This document shows positions 1 to 8,985 of a stretch of 64,000 nt of DNA, in pieces. Under the pieces are notes generated by a model that saw nothing but the letters and a program-made list of their open reading frames with translations, did no database searches and was not told the origin of the DNA. The position numbers were made by a program, and so were the translations under genes. The stretch covers positions 1-64,000 of the forward strand of contig QHYI01000108.1 in the NCBI GenBank assembly GCA_003223245.1, written 5' to 3'. Source of the stretch: Acidobacteriota bacterium. GTDB taxonomy: Bacteria > Acidobacteriota > Terriglobia > Acidiferrales > UBA7541. The first letter of the stretch is position 1. Each line of letters opens with the position of its first letter.

Positions 1-166
1 GATGCGGTCCGTGTCCGGGATCGCTAGGCTTAGCGCAATGGCAGTTTGGCTTTCCGCACCGCCGTGTCGCGTTGGTGATCGAGCCCGGCTGGAAATCGCC
101 GAGTTGCGAGAGTTCCTCCAGGAGGTGGCTTCGGTCGTCGAGTAGATTGGGCAACGAGTCCGTCAT
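1..166 (-). CDS. DUF6788-like protein, N-terminal part, cut by window edge
   Basis: The minus strand reads from an ATG at 166 without a stop to the window edge, giving 55 residues that begin MTDSLPNLLDDRSHLLEELS and contain the Cys-rich signature RRCGKPNCHCAKPSDPGHGP. An AAGGAG motif lies about five bases upstream of the ATG. The RCGKPNCxCAxPxDPGHGP signature is, from memory, that of the DUF6788 family, whose function is unknown. The Cys spacing CxxxxCxC suggests a metal site (inference). The rest of the gene lies outside the window. Confidence 0.7.
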   Translation of the reverse strand, partial: MTDSLPNLLDDRSHLLEELSQLGDFQPGSITNATRRCGKPNCHCAKPSDPGHGPH

Positions 167-486
167 GGGAGCTCCTTGGATAGTATAAGCAGCAGAAGTC
201 TGGAAGTATTATATACTTTAAGAACTACGCGACAAAAAAAGAAAACAGCCTCTTAACACCTATAATGTCGCGCACGCCGAATTGTCTCGCGCGCAAGCGG
301 CTTGAAAACGAGGAGCACGCACCACAGATGAGAATGTAGGGCGTTCGGGCCTGCATCAAGTCTAGTGATAGTTAACCCTAGAAATTTCTATTTGCGGTGC
401 TATACTCCCCGGCTATAAACACGCAGTACCCCTTGCTGGCCGAATTTCCGGCTGGCATTGTGGGCCGGTTCCGTCCGGAGGTTGCC
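167..486. other. Intergenic region, 320 bases, no gene seen
   Basis: This A/T-rich stretch separates the leftward DUF6788-like gene from the rightward small membrane protein gene, so it should carry two divergent promoters. A perfect TATAAT lies at 261-266 and a TATACT at 401-406, but neither has a convincing -35 box at 16-18 bases. A GTG at 397 could extend the downstream ORF upstream by 30 codons, but it has no ribosome binding site. No RNA gene is recognisable. Confidence 0.5.
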
Positions 487-771
487 ATGGAAAATAGCCT
501 TACACCGCCTGTTTTCTATCTTTTAATAGTCTGGGGGATCGTTACCACCGTCTTCGTCATCCTGCTGATCTGGCGAGGCGTCTTATCCAGCCATGAAGAC
601 GATCAGATCTTCCTTGACTCAGCGGAAGAACACATGGCCAGGGAGCAGCGGGAGTTGGTGGCCAAGATAGGTACACTGTCTCGGCCCTTGCTCATCACCG
701 GCATCCTGTCAGGCATGCTTCTGCTGCTTGCCGGGGGGCTGTGGATTTACGAAGGCCTAAGGAATTTCTGA
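487..771 (+). CDS. Small two-span membrane protein, unknown function
   Basis: This is a 94-residue protein with one hydrophobic segment near residues 10-30 (VFYLLIVWGIVTTVFVILL), an acidic middle part (SSHEDDQIFLDSAEEHMARE), and a second hydrophobic segment near residues 67-87 (LITGILSGMLLLLAGGLW). The ATG at 487 is chosen because GGAGG lies six bases upstream. An in-frame GTG at 397 lacks such a site. The shape, two helices around a charged loop, gives no function, and I do not recognise a family. Neighbours do not suggest a role. Confidence 0.65.
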   Translation: MENSLTPPVFYLLIVWGIVTTVFVILLIWRGVLSSHEDDQIFLDSAEEHMAREQRELVAKIGTLSRPLLITGILSGMLLLLAGGLWIYEGLRNF

Positions 772-807
772 AGATTTTTGCCTGCCGGTGGCCACTTCTG
801 CGGCCTG

Positions 808-1431
808 CTAGAGCCCGTTTGGCTTCGCAGGCGCCTGCTGAGGCGTAGTTGTGTTCGCGGGAGCCGTCTGCTGCGCTCCCGGCGAGAGCGAAGTATGGTT
901 GTGCGCGATGAGCCAGTGATCGTTCCGCTTCACCAGCACAACCGTCGTCTGTCCCCGTGATTGTACCGGCTGCCCGTCCACATCGGCTGAAAAGTCCCAC
1001 TGATAACACGCCCAGCCGGTATTGCCGTTTACTTTAATGTAGGTATTCGAGCGATCCATGCGCACTCGCTGCATGCGGGCGCGCTGTTGCTGGTAAAGAG
1101 GAGCAAAATTTGCCCAGCCGATGACCGGCGGCGCCCACTCGCCGCTCACCATGGAAACGTCATCCGCGTATGTGGAATGCAACTTTTCCACGTCGTCGAT
1201 CTGCCAGGCGCCCAGCATCTCCGAGAGCAGATAATCGATCTGCTGCTCATCGCTCACGACCAAAACTGGCTTTGGATTATCCGTAGTTTGTGGCTGGTCT
1301 TTTTTCTTCTTCTTCTCTTTTTGCGCCGCCGCCATAGAAATACTTGCCAGCAGAAATACACTTGCCAGTAGGAACCACAATGCTCTCCGTATCCCCCTAA
1401 GGCATTGAACCATTCCGAGCTTTTTGTTCAT
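808..1431 (-). CDS. Secreted NTF2-like (SnoaL/DUF4440 type) protein
   Basis: This is a 207-residue protein when started at the ATG at 1431. An N-terminal signal peptide (ALWFLLASVFLLASISMAAA) is followed by a Lys-rich linker, and then by an NTF2-like fold region from about residue 60 to 180 (EQQIDYLLSEMLGAWQIDDV ... WLIAHNHTSL). That pattern is typical of the DUF4440/SnoaL superfamily, where the cavity binds small ligands. The C-terminus is Pro/Thr-rich. A longer frame from 1467 exists but adds only a non-hydrophobic stretch before MNKK. The ribosome binding site is weak for either start. The substrate is unknown. It ends 43 bases beyond the next leftward gene's stop. Confidence 0.7.
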   Translation of the reverse strand: MNKKLGMVQCLRGIRRALWFLLASVFLLASISMAAAQKEKKKKKDQPQTTDNPKPVLVVSDEQQIDYLLSEMLGAWQIDDVEKLHSTYADDVSMVSGEWAPPVIGWANFAPLYQQQRARMQRVRMDRSNTYIKVNGNTGWACYQWDFSADVDGQPVQSRGQTTVVLVKRNDHWLIAHNHTSLSPGAQQTAPANTTTPQQAPAKPNGL

Positions 1432-1473
1432 GACGTGTTTGGGCCCTCTGGAGCAAGAGGATAACACGCCCCA

Positions 1474-4110
1474 TTACGGCCGGCTGACGCTCGGCGCTGC
1501 CGTGTTCCGTTGGTTACTTTGGATTATTTGCCGGCCGGCGCACAGCAAATTGACAAACAGCCGGTACGCACCCGGAACGCCATCCGGCAGTTGCCGGAAG
1601 AACGCCAGCCCGGTGTAAATGTACGTGCCTTTGCCGTAATGCGCGTAAACTAGTCCCCCATCGAGGTCCGGCTCGCCAGGATCATGCATCGCCAGCAGCG
1701 CCGTGTACTTCGGGTCGAATTGCGTCCAGAAGTACAGACCGCGCTCTTGTATCCAGCCCTTGAAGTCCTCCTGCGTGATCTTGTTCGGCGTGTTCAGCAA
1801 CGGGTCATTCGGCTTAAGAAACTTCACAGGAGAATTTTCGTCCGTAATGCGGGGAAGCAGGCGCGGCGTCGGCGCAGCGCTTTCCTTTGCCGGCGGAGGC
1901 GGTGGTGAGATGAGCGCAGGATACGGAGCCGGTTGCAATTTGTCCCACACGAAGTCACGGTTGTACTGCACTACGAGCGTGCCGCCGTTCGAAACGTAAT
2001 CCAACAGCCGCTGATTGGCTCCGGGGAGCTCCGGGCGCAATTCGTAGGCGCGCACTCCGACTACAATCGCCCGGAAACGCGACAAATCGCCAAACGCCAA
2101 ATCCTTGGCGTCCAACATGTCGACCTGGATGCCCAACCGCCGCAGCGCCTCCGGTATGGGCTCGCCTTCCGCGGTGATGTAACCCACGCGAAGGCTCTGC
2201 GGCACGACGACGCTGAAGGCCTGCACGACACACTGCGCGGGCTCGCTCCAGAGCTGTGCCGGCAGGCTCGGCAGCGGCTCCAAGGTAAGATTGAACCTCT
2301 CGTCCTTGAGCCCCCGCGCGCGGTCCGCGGCCCGCTCCACATAAGCAGTAATCTTGTAGCGCCCTACGGCAAGTTTTTGCGGCGGGGTGACCGACACGCG
2401 CGCGTAACGATCGCCGGTTCCTGTGAATTTCAGCGCCACTGGAGCGCTGGCCTTCCATCCCTTGGGCACAACGAGTCCAACGTGTACTTGACAGGGCTCC
2501 GTCGCGTAGGAGTGCACGCGCAGCAAAACATCGAACAGCTTTCTTGGCTTCGACAGATTCTCCAAGTCTTGTTTCGGCTCTACGGCCAGCGCGTAAGGAG
2601 GAACCACCTGCGGGCTGATGCGGTCCACGCGCGTGGAGGTCGAGTGCACGCTGGCCACGGGCGAAGCCGCCGTGAACGCGTAACCGTCAATCACCGCTTC
2701 CTCGCTGGCAGTCATCAGCGAAGGCGGCTCCGGCAGAATAGCTACCGCCGGCCCGTCGGGGACGTGCGGTGGCCTTGGACTGGTCTGAATCGAAAACCGA
2801 ATGACACTTGGAGATTCCGGTTCTTCCTTGGAAACAGTCCACTCGGAAGGCAGTCTTAGCACCGGCTTCTTGAAATCCCCGGAAATACCTTCGCGATGGC
2901 GCGATTCCACGCGCACCGTGAAGCTTTCTCCGGGAACGATTTCACTTCGGTCGGCAACCGCCTCGAGCCACAATCCCGCTGCAAGGGCTAAAGCATCATC
3001 AACCTTTTCCCGCTTGCGCTCCGTGCTTCGCGCCAGCGAAAGGAGCGGCTCGGGGTTATTCCCGCCTGGATTTGGCTTGGGCACTTCATTCAGTTTCTTA
3101 CCGGCCTCTGCTAAAGAGTCCGTCGCAGCTTTCCAGTCCAGGCGCAAAGCGGCGTCGCGTGCTTCCAGCAAAGCCGAGTCGAGCGCTCGCATGAGCGGAT
3201 CGACCCCCATATTCCCCTCTTCGAAATCCTCGTCCAGAGGACCGAGTGGCTGCGCAAGGATTGCCGGATTCAACTCTTGTCCGTCTTCGCGTTTCAGCGC
3301 CATGGGGCGCCGCAGAAACGCAGAGCCCAGAAACACCGCGATTCCTTGCGAACGGTGATTTGCAAAAGCGTCGAGCCCGATTTCGCGCCAAGTCTTGCCG
3401 TAGAGAGGCGAAATCTCGTCCAGCGGAAGCAAGTAACCCTGCGGTTTCTCGCTCCGGTCCAAATCCAATGTCACCACCGGCTTTCGAACGCCCCACGCCG
3501 ACAACCCATGAAGTTGGAAAGAAGGATCCGCCGCCAACTGCACCGCTTTCGGTGTAAGCAGCCCCGCTGCTTGATGGTGCCCGTGGCCCCCGTGCACTCC
3601 GCCCCAGTTGTTGATGACCACGTTGGGACGGAAGGTGCGAATCACCCGGACCATGTCCTCGAGAACCTGTTCGCCCCAGACTTTCTCGGTCTCTTCCGGC
3701 GTCTTGGAAAAGCCGAAATCCTTGGCGCGCGTAAAGTACAGCTTCACGCCGTAGCTGCGCGTAGCCGCCAACAGTTCGTGGGTGCGAATCACCCCGAGCT
3801 GTGGCGCCTGTTCCGGGCCAAGATCGTTCTGCCCTCCTTCGCCGCGCGTCAGCGAAAGCAAAGCCACGTCCGCGTGCAATCCCCGCGCCAGGTACGTAAG
3901 CACAGCGCTTGATTCATCGTCGGGATGCGCGGTCACGTAAAGGATTCGTGTCGTGACGCGCGCACGCTCGATCGCTTCCACGGTTTCCGGCAATCCGGGA
4001 CCGGTTCCCGGCGCCGGTGGAAATTGCGGACAGACAATATTTGAAAACATCGCGCCAACGCCGTTGCCGAGCAAGACAACCATCGTCAATCGCTTGCGCA
4101 CAGAATTCAC
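1474..4110 (-). CDS. Secreted PIG-L family (LmbE-like) deacetylase
   Basis: This is an 878-residue protein. The catalytic PIG-L/LmbE domain carries the metal-binding HPDDE motif at residues 62-66 (YVTAHPDDESSAVL) and the later His-rich GGHGHHQA segment, as expected for zinc-dependent N-acetyl-sugar deacetylases. Beyond about residue 300 there are Ig/NEW3-like beta-rich segments and a C-terminal region resembling a glutamine-amidotransferase-like or ThuA-like fold (YVSNGGTLVVQYNRDF). Long PIG-L proteins of this kind are common in acidobacteria. The GTG at 4110 is preferred: it follows GGGGGA, starts a signal-like MNSVRKRLTMVVLLGNGVGA, and avoids overlap with the upstream permease. The ATGs at 4179 and 4083 are alternatives. 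The substrate is unknown. Confidence 0.85.
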   Translation of the reverse strand: MNSVRKRLTMVVLLGNGVGAMFSNIVCPQFPPAPGTGPGLPETVEAIERARVTTRILYVTAHPDDESSAVLTYLARGLHADVALLSLTRGEGGQNDLGPEQAPQLGVIRTHELLAATRSYGVKLYFTRAKDFGFSKTPEETEKVWGEQVLEDMVRVIRTFRPNVVINNWGGVHGGHGHHQAAGLLTPKAVQLAADPSFQLHGLSAWGVRKPVVTLDLDRSEKPQGYLLPLDEISPLYGKTWREIGLDAFANHRSQGIAVFLGSAFLRRPMALKREDGQELNPAILAQPLGPLDEDFEEGNMGVDPLMRALDSALLEARDAALRLDWKAATDSLAEAGKKLNEVPKPNPGGNNPEPLLSLARSTERKREKVDDALALAAGLWLEAVADRSEIVPGESFTVRVESRHREGISGDFKKPVLRLPSEWTVSKEEPESPSVIRFSIQTSPRPPHVPDGPAVAILPEPPSLMTASEEAVIDGYAFTAASPVASVHSTSTRVDRISPQVVPPYALAVEPKQDLENLSKPRKLFDVLLRVHSYATEPCQVHVGLVVPKGWKASAPVALKFTGTGDRYARVSVTPPQKLAVGRYKITAYVERAADRARGLKDERFNLTLEPLPSLPAQLWSEPAQCVVQAFSVVVPQSLRVGYITAEGEPIPEALRRLGIQVDMLDAKDLAFGDLSRFRAIVVGVRAYELRPELPGANQRLLDYVSNGGTLVVQYNRDFVWDKLQPAPYPALISPPPPPAKESAAPTPRLLPRITDENSPVKFLKPNDPLLNTPNKITQEDFKGWIQERGLYFWTQFDPKYTALLAMHDPGEPDLDGGLVYAHYGKGTYIYTGLAFFRQLPDGVPGAYRLFVNLLCAGRQIIQSNQRNTAAPSVSRP

Positions 4111-4138
4111 GAGTCCCCCAAAGCGGATCCGCCTGGAA

Positions 4139-4176
4139 GTCCGACGGTTAACGGTCAACTGCCAACGGCAAACGTT
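4139..4176. repeat. Degenerate GTTAACGGTCAAC element at a gene end
   Basis: The block contains ACGGTTAACGGTCAACTGCC, a series of near-repeats of the word G(T)TxAC. Similar blocks occur at 8940-8985, 18417-18546 and 29236-29330. Here it forms the last codons and stop of the permease gene and the spacer before the PIG-L gene. Membership in the family rests on visual similarity only. Confidence 0.4.
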
Positions 4177-5521
4177 CAAAAGGCCATTGTCGCACTTCCC
4201 GCGCGCGAACCAGAAACGCTAGCGCGCCCATGGCAATCTCTGCGAGTCCCCATTTCCGCGTCGTGCCCGTTTGCCAGAACAGCCAGGCCCATCCAATCAT
4301 GGTCAGCACGGCAGGGAGCGGGTAAAGCCACATCTTGTAAGGCAGGCGTTCTGGTCTCCAGCGCCGCCGCAACACCATGACTCCGATCGCTTGCCCGATG
4401 AACTGTACCAGTAAGCGCATGGCCAAAATGCCTGCAATGGCCGTCTCCAGTTTCAAGGTCACGCTGAAAAGGAATGCAAGTGCTCCCAGAACCAACAGTG
4501 AAATGTGGGGAAAATGTTTTGTGGGATGCAGCCGCGCAAACAGCGCAAAAAAGTTTCCATCCAGCGCTGCGGAATAAGGTACGCGCGAATAGCCCAGTAA
4601 AACCGAAAAGACCGACGCCAGCGCGATCCAGAGAACCATTCCGGTAGCGAGTTGTGCTGCGTGGGGTCCGTACAGTCGTTCGACGAACGTGCTCACGATG
4701 AACTTCGAGTTCTGTGCCTCGCGCCAGGACACCACGCCGAGAATGCTGGTTTGCATGGCCAAATACAGCACGGCAATTCCCGCAATCGAAAGAAAAATCC
4801 CGCGTGGAATATTCTTCTCCGGATCCTTGATTTCTCCCCCGAGATTGCAGATGTTGTAGTACCCCCAGTAGCTGTAAACCGTGTTCACCATGGCGGAGCC
4901 CAAGCCCGCGAACCACACCCAAGACAAATGGAACGCTCCGGGTGGAAAATCGAATGCCAGCTTGGCGTTGAAATGCGTCACGCCGCCCCAGATCAGCCAC
5001 AGCATCGTTCCCACCACGCCCGCCCACAGCAGAACCGAAATTTTCCCGATCGTGGTGATGCGCCGGTACAACAGAATCACAAGAAGAACTACCAGCCCGC
5101 CGGACAACATTTTCGTTTCCAGAGTAGAGAGCGGGTGCAAGTATCCTGCGTAGCGCGCGAATCCAATCGATGCGGACGCTACAGACAGTGGCGCTTGCAC
5201 GAACGTTTGCCACACAAACAAAAACGACATCAGCCGGCCCCATTTCCCCGGACCATATGCCTCGCGCAGAAACACATACGTTCCGCCGGCTTTGGGCATC
5301 GCTGCCCCCAACTCCGACCACACAAAACCATCCAACGTGGCCAGCAATGCTCCCGCCAGCCACGCAATCAGCGCTTGCGGCCCGCCCATCGCGCGAATCA
5401 CCAGCGAGCTAACCACGAACGGACCGATGCCCACGATCTCGATCATGTTCAGCGCTACGGCTTCTTTCAGGCCAAGGCCGCGCTCCAGTTCGCCGTTTGC
5501 CGCTTTATCCGGTTTCGTCAT
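4148..5521 (-). CDS. APC-superfamily amino acid permease
   Basis: This is a 457-residue integral membrane protein with about twelve hydrophobic segments. The N-terminal LGLKEAVALNMIEIVGIGPF matches the unwound TM1 substrate-binding signature of the amino acid/polyamine/organocation superfamily, and PKAGGTYVFLREAYGP follows as the conserved TM3 region. It is likely a proton- or solute-coupled amino acid importer or exchanger, but the substrate cannot be read from the sequence. It lies just upstream of the PIG-L gene on the same strand with a gap of 37 bases, so the two may be co-transcribed. Its last codons (LAVDR) fall in a GTCAAC-rich repeat element. Confidence 0.85.
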   Translation of the reverse strand: MTKPDKAANGELERGLGLKEAVALNMIEIVGIGPFVVSSLVIRAMGGPQALIAWLAGALLATLDGFVWSELGAAMPKAGGTYVFLREAYGPGKWGRLMSFLFVWQTFVQAPLSVASASIGFARYAGYLHPLSTLETKMLSGGLVVLLVILLYRRITTIGKISVLLWAGVVGTMLWLIWGGVTHFNAKLAFDFPPGAFHLSWVWFAGLGSAMVNTVYSYWGYYNICNLGGEIKDPEKNIPRGIFLSIAGIAVLYLAMQTSILGVVSWREAQNSKFIVSTFVERLYGPHAAQLATGMVLWIALASVFSVLLGYSRVPYSAALDGNFFALFARLHPTKHFPHISLLVLGALAFLFSVTLKLETAIAGILAMRLLVQFIGQAIGVMVLRRRWRPERLPYKMWLYPLPAVLTMIGWAWLFWQTGTTRKWGLAEIAMGALAFLVRAREVRQWPFERLPLAVDR

Positions 5522-5771
5522 CGGTCCGCCGAGGATAGCAAAACCGCCTTGTCCCGCCTAACGCAGATTGCGGGCACCAGCTCACTTGGTTCACGATCGC
5601 AAACATCCAGCCCATTCTTGATTCTCCGGGACGCACAAGGGTTTCCTCTCGACTGGCTAATTTCCCGCGATTTGGCTTTTTGCTGAACCCATTTCTTGAG
5701 TTTGCAACCCTCTTGGAACAGCTTAAACTCGACCCACGCAAAACCTGACCCTTGTGCGAAACTCCTTTTGA

Positions 5772-6752
5772 ATGAAGAGGACTGTCACCGTGGCGTCTTT
5801 TCGCAGTGCCGGTATTGGTTGCCTGGTTATTCTGGCTTTTCAAATCGACCACGCCCGCTCGGCGCAGCTCACTCTGCCTCCAGAGGCTCCCGAGATCCTC
5901 GATAAAATTTACTCCTTCGATCTCGAAGGCGCGCAGGAGGCAGCGAAGCAACTGCAAAATGAGCGGCCCGATGACGCCCTCGGCTATCTATTGGAATCGG
6001 ACGCGCTCTGGTGGCGCTTTTGGTGTGATGCAGCGGAATTCAAGTATGGAATGAGCGACGCCCGCCGCCGCGGAAAGCTTCCGGCAGATCAGTATTACCT
6101 GGAATTGGCAACCAAGGCCTCCTCGCTGGCAACCGCCCAGCTTAAGCAGAACGAAACCGCGGAAATGCAGCTTTATGCGGGCATGGCCGATGCAGCTGCG
6201 GCGCGCCTCTATGCGTTGCGCGGAGAAAACCGCAATACTGCGCGCTCGGGAGTTCGCGCGCGCGAACATTTTCTGCGCGCCAAGGCCCTCGATCCCGCCT
6301 TGGCCGACGCCGACTTTGGCCTTGGCTTGTACAACTATTACGTGGATACCCTGAGCGCCATCGCCAAAATCCTGCGCTTTTTCATGGGCATTCCCGGCGG
6401 TTCGAAACAAGAAGGCGTCCGCTTGCTAGAACACGCTATCGCTGATGGGGTTCTGACTCCTAGCATTGCCCGCTTTTATTTGGCCATGAATTTGCACCGC
6501 TACGATCAGCAGTATGAGCGTGCTCTGACGATCATCAGCCCGCTCGCGGAAAAATATCCTTCCAATCCTCTGTTTCAATTGGCGCGCGGCGATCTCTACG
6601 CCAAGCTCGGCCGTAAACCGCAAGCTTTGCAATGCTATCGTGCCGCAGCGGCTTTGCCGCGGCGCGACCCGGAGTGTGAGGCGCGCATTCAGCAGCTCGT
6701 TCGCGCTTCCATCGCCGCTCTCGGCTTGCCGCAGGAGACGACTACCCCCTGA
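5772..6752 (+). CDS. Secreted tetratricopeptide-repeat protein
   Basis: This is a 326-residue protein with a signal peptide (VTVASFRSAGIGCLVILAFQ) and then an all-helical body. TPR-like helices are visible at about 40-70 (DLEGAQEAAKQLQNERPDDA), 150-180 (AREHFLRAKALDPALADADF) and 255-300 (LAEKYPSNPLFQLARGDLYA ... KPQALQCYRAAAALP), with the usual Ala-8, Gly and Tyr pattern. TPR arrays hold protein partners; the export signal puts this one outside the inner membrane. It is divergent from the APC permease, with 250 bases between them, and appears monocistronic. The partner is unknown. Confidence 0.8.
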   Translation: MKRTVTVASFRSAGIGCLVILAFQIDHARSAQLTLPPEAPEILDKIYSFDLEGAQEAAKQLQNERPDDALGYLLESDALWWRFWCDAAEFKYGMSDARRRGKLPADQYYLELATKASSLATAQLKQNETAEMQLYAGMADAAAARLYALRGENRNTARSGVRAREHFLRAKALDPALADADFGLGLYNYYVDTLSAIAKILRFFMGIPGGSKQEGVRLLEHAIADGVLTPSIARFYLAMNLHRYDQQYERALTIISPLAEKYPSNPLFQLARGDLYAKLGRKPQALQCYRAAAALPRRDPECEARIQQLVRASIAALGLPQETTTP

Positions 6753-7140
6753 TTTCTTAGCGGGTTCATTGAGTCGGATTTGCGCCCGCCTTCCCCTTCG
6801 CAGAGACTCTCACTCGGAACTCAGCCCCGCCAGGGGATAGGATATGACGTGACCGGACAATCCCAACGGGCCGGGCTTTCCGGGGCTTTCCACATTGACC
6901 TCTCGCCTGTTCGGATGGTAAGCATGTAGGGTTCCGTTAGTGCAGTGATTTGAGGCAACGCGTTATCTTGCCGAAGGGGTGCGAGTCCCGACGAACGTTT
7001 TTCTGAGCAAGCCCGGTCTTGGTCAACGCTTCGCGCCGATTTGGCATCACACCCCCTAACGTGCGGCATCTCGGCTTGCTCGCCGTTTGCCCGCAGAAGT
7101 TAGCCCTCATGGCTTGGGCGCAAAAACAAAAGGAGTGGCA
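6753..7140. other. Intergenic region, 388 bases, unexplained leader
   Basis: No convincing gene lies here. The last bases give the downstream lipoprotein gene a strong AAAGGAG ribosome binding site. The preceding 200 bases (about 6900-7100) contain several short complementary words, such as CTCGGCTTGCTCGCC and GAGCAAGCCCGG, and could form a structured 5' leader. I could not fit them to a known riboswitch; c-di-GMP, TPP and cobalamin consensus cores were looked for by eye and not found. The direct repeat GGGCTTTCC occurs twice near 6880. Confidence 0.4.
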
Positions 7141-8808
7141 ATGAAGCGGTTTTGGGCAGCATTGGCTGTCGCAGTTCTGACAATTTTCATTGCGGCAGCT
7201 TGCAACGACTACGGCAATACTTTTCAATACCCGGGCGGCGCCGCGGTTACCTTCCTGTCTCCCTCGCAATTCCCGGCATGCCCCGCTCCCTGCAGCAACG
7301 GCTCGGGCTTTACTCTGACAATCAATGGCAGCGGCTTCGTCAAGCAGACAGTGGTCCAATGGAACGGCACGACTTGTCCCCTCAGTGGAACCTCCGGCGC
7401 AACCAACGCTCCATGCACCACCAACATCACTCTGGATTCCAACAACAACGTGACTTTGTTGACGGCCACCATAACGCCCGCGCTGATCGCCCAGCCGGGA
7501 ACTGCCGTCGTCAACACTAAGAACCCTTCCTCGAATTACGGAAGCGGAGCCGGCACCAACGGCCTCTCGAACGCCATCACCTTTATTATTAACAATCCGC
7601 CTAACGCCGTACCCACCGTCACTTCTGTTTCCCCCGCCTGCACTGTCGTTGGCAGCCCTCTCCCCATCACCGTCACCGGCACGAATTTCATGAACATTCC
7701 CGGCGCCAACGACCCCACAGGAACTCAATATTCCACGCTCACTTGGACCCTCGGCTCCTCCCAACTCAGGTTGACACCATATACCGCGACCGCAGCGACG
7801 ATCACTTCCACCCAAATCACGGCCACGATTCCTGCGGGCAACGTCAATGTTGCAGGCACCGCCGCCATTACCGTGTCCAATCCGCCTTCCACGCCTGTTC
7901 CTAACGTTGCTGGCAGCACCGGCAGCGGCGGCGGTACGAGCGCCCCGCCGGTCACGGTCACCGTTCAAACTTCTGCGTGTCCTGCGGCAGCCAAGGCTTC
8001 GGCAACTACCGATGCGATGAGCACTTTGGCCGAGGAAACTCCCGCGGTTAGTCTCGATGGGCGTCACGTGGCCTACGCCGCTTCGCAAAACGGACACGTG
8101 CAAATCCTCTTGCGCGACACTTGTGAGGGCGCTTCCACAACCTGCCGGCCTCAGACTTCTTTGCTCTCTGTCGCAGCCAATGGCGATCCTGGTTCCGGCG
8201 ACAGCCACACGCCTTCCATGAGTTCCGACAGCCGCTACGTCGCTTTTAGCTCCGACGCGACAAATCTCGTCGAGAATGCTCCTCCAGGCCGCCAGATTTA
8301 TTTGCGGGACACCTGCGTTGGCGCGGATGCCTCTTGCAAGGCGTCTACCATTCTTGTTTCCACCGATCCTGGAGGCGCGCTTGTCGGCGCGGAGAGCATC
8401 TTGCCTTCGGTCAGCGCTTCGGGGCGTTTCGTTGCGTTTCTCGCCCTGACGCCTGGCCATCCTTCGGAGCAAGCAAAGTCTCCCGGAAGCGCGCGCAACG
8501 GCGGCTTCCGCCAGGTATTTGTTCGCGACACTTGTCTCGGCTTCCGTTCCGGCCAATTCCTGCTCAACTTCGGGGTGCTTCTACGCCCGGACGCAAGTGA
8601 GGACGCAACCAATTGCACGCCGAAGACCACGCGCATTTCTATTCAGCCTGGGGATGGAACGGGAAGCGATGCGAATCCTGCAGGCCCCGCGCTGGATGGC
8701 CAGGCGAAACACGTAGCCATGACCGGCGCGAAAAACTCGACGCTTTTCACACGCTTCGTCGCCGTGGATGACAGCGTCTTTCTTTCGGCCACCAGCGACC
8801 AACACTAA
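7141..8808 (+). CDS. Lipoprotein with TIG/IPT domains and beta-propeller repeats
   Basis: This is a 555-residue protein. The ATG at 7141 follows AAAGGAG and starts MKRFWAALAVAVLTIFIAAA followed by Cys, a lipobox. Two Ig-like TIG/IPT domains follow, at about residues 30-150 and 165-290, recognised by SPSQFPACPAPCSNGSGFTL and TSVSPACTVVGSPLPITVTG. The C-terminal 250 residues hold PD40/TolB-like propeller blades (VSLDGRHVAYAAS, MSSDSRYVAFSSD, VSASGRFVAFLAL), each followed by a Cys-flanked RDTC hairpin. It is a surface or periplasmic protein of unknown ligand. The four-fold RDTC...C pattern suggests disulfides (inference). Confidence 0.8.
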   Translation: MKRFWAALAVAVLTIFIAAACNDYGNTFQYPGGAAVTFLSPSQFPACPAPCSNGSGFTLTINGSGFVKQTVVQWNGTTCPLSGTSGATNAPCTTNITLDSNNNVTLLTATITPALIAQPGTAVVNTKNPSSNYGSGAGTNGLSNAITFIINNPPNAVPTVTSVSPACTVVGSPLPITVTGTNFMNIPGANDPTGTQYSTLTWTLGSSQLRLTPYTATAATITSTQITATIPAGNVNVAGTAAITVSNPPSTPVPNVAGSTGSGGGTSAPPVTVTVQTSACPAAAKASATTDAMSTLAEETPAVSLDGRHVAYAASQNGHVQILLRDTCEGASTTCRPQTSLLSVAANGDPGSGDSHTPSMSSDSRYVAFSSDATNLVENAPPGRQIYLRDTCVGADASCKASTILVSTDPGGALVGAESILPSVSASGRFVAFLALTPGHPSEQAKSPGSARNGGFRQVFVRDTCLGFRSGQFLLNFGVLLRPDASEDATNCTPKTTRISIQPGDGTGSDANPAGPALDGQAKHVAMTGAKNSTLFTRFVAVDDSVFLSATSDQH

Positions 8809-8884
8809 TCTGTGGTTTTGGAAACCGAATTTTACAAAGCGTTGGATTTGCAGTCCGGTTTGCCGCGGAGCGCGCAACTTCTTG

Positions 8885-8985
8885 AAGCACTTTCTTCTCT
8901 CTGCTTCTGCCCTGTGCGCCCTCTGTGTTCGGTCTTTTTTTCCTCTGACTGTGAACTGTCGACCGTGAGCTGTCGACTTCTTCTC
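8885..8985. repeat. Intergenic C/T-rich plus GTCGAC repeat, copy 1
   Basis: The stretch between two convergent genes reads as a C/T-rich tract containing CCCTCTGTGTTCGGTC, then TTTTTTTCCTCTGACTGTGA, then ACTGTCGACCGTGAGCTGTC. On the opposite strand, 29236-29330 has the same order: CTCTGTGTCTCTGCG, a TTTCC-rich tract, then CTTTCGACCGTCAACTT. That shared order supports a dispersed element rather than chance. Confidence 0.55.

Noticed and set aside
6821-7069. Minus-strand ORF of 82 codons in the intergenic region
   Set aside because: No ribosome binding site and no family resemblance; composition is like non-coding sequence.
6900-7100. c-di-GMP, TPP or cobalamin riboswitch before the TIG lipoprotein gene
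   Set aside because: None of the conserved core sequences could be placed in order.
6937-8556. Minus-strand ORF of 539 codons opposite the TIG lipoprotein gene
   Set aside because: Arg/Gly-rich antisense frame without domain features; the plus strand has signal peptide, TIG and propeller motifs.
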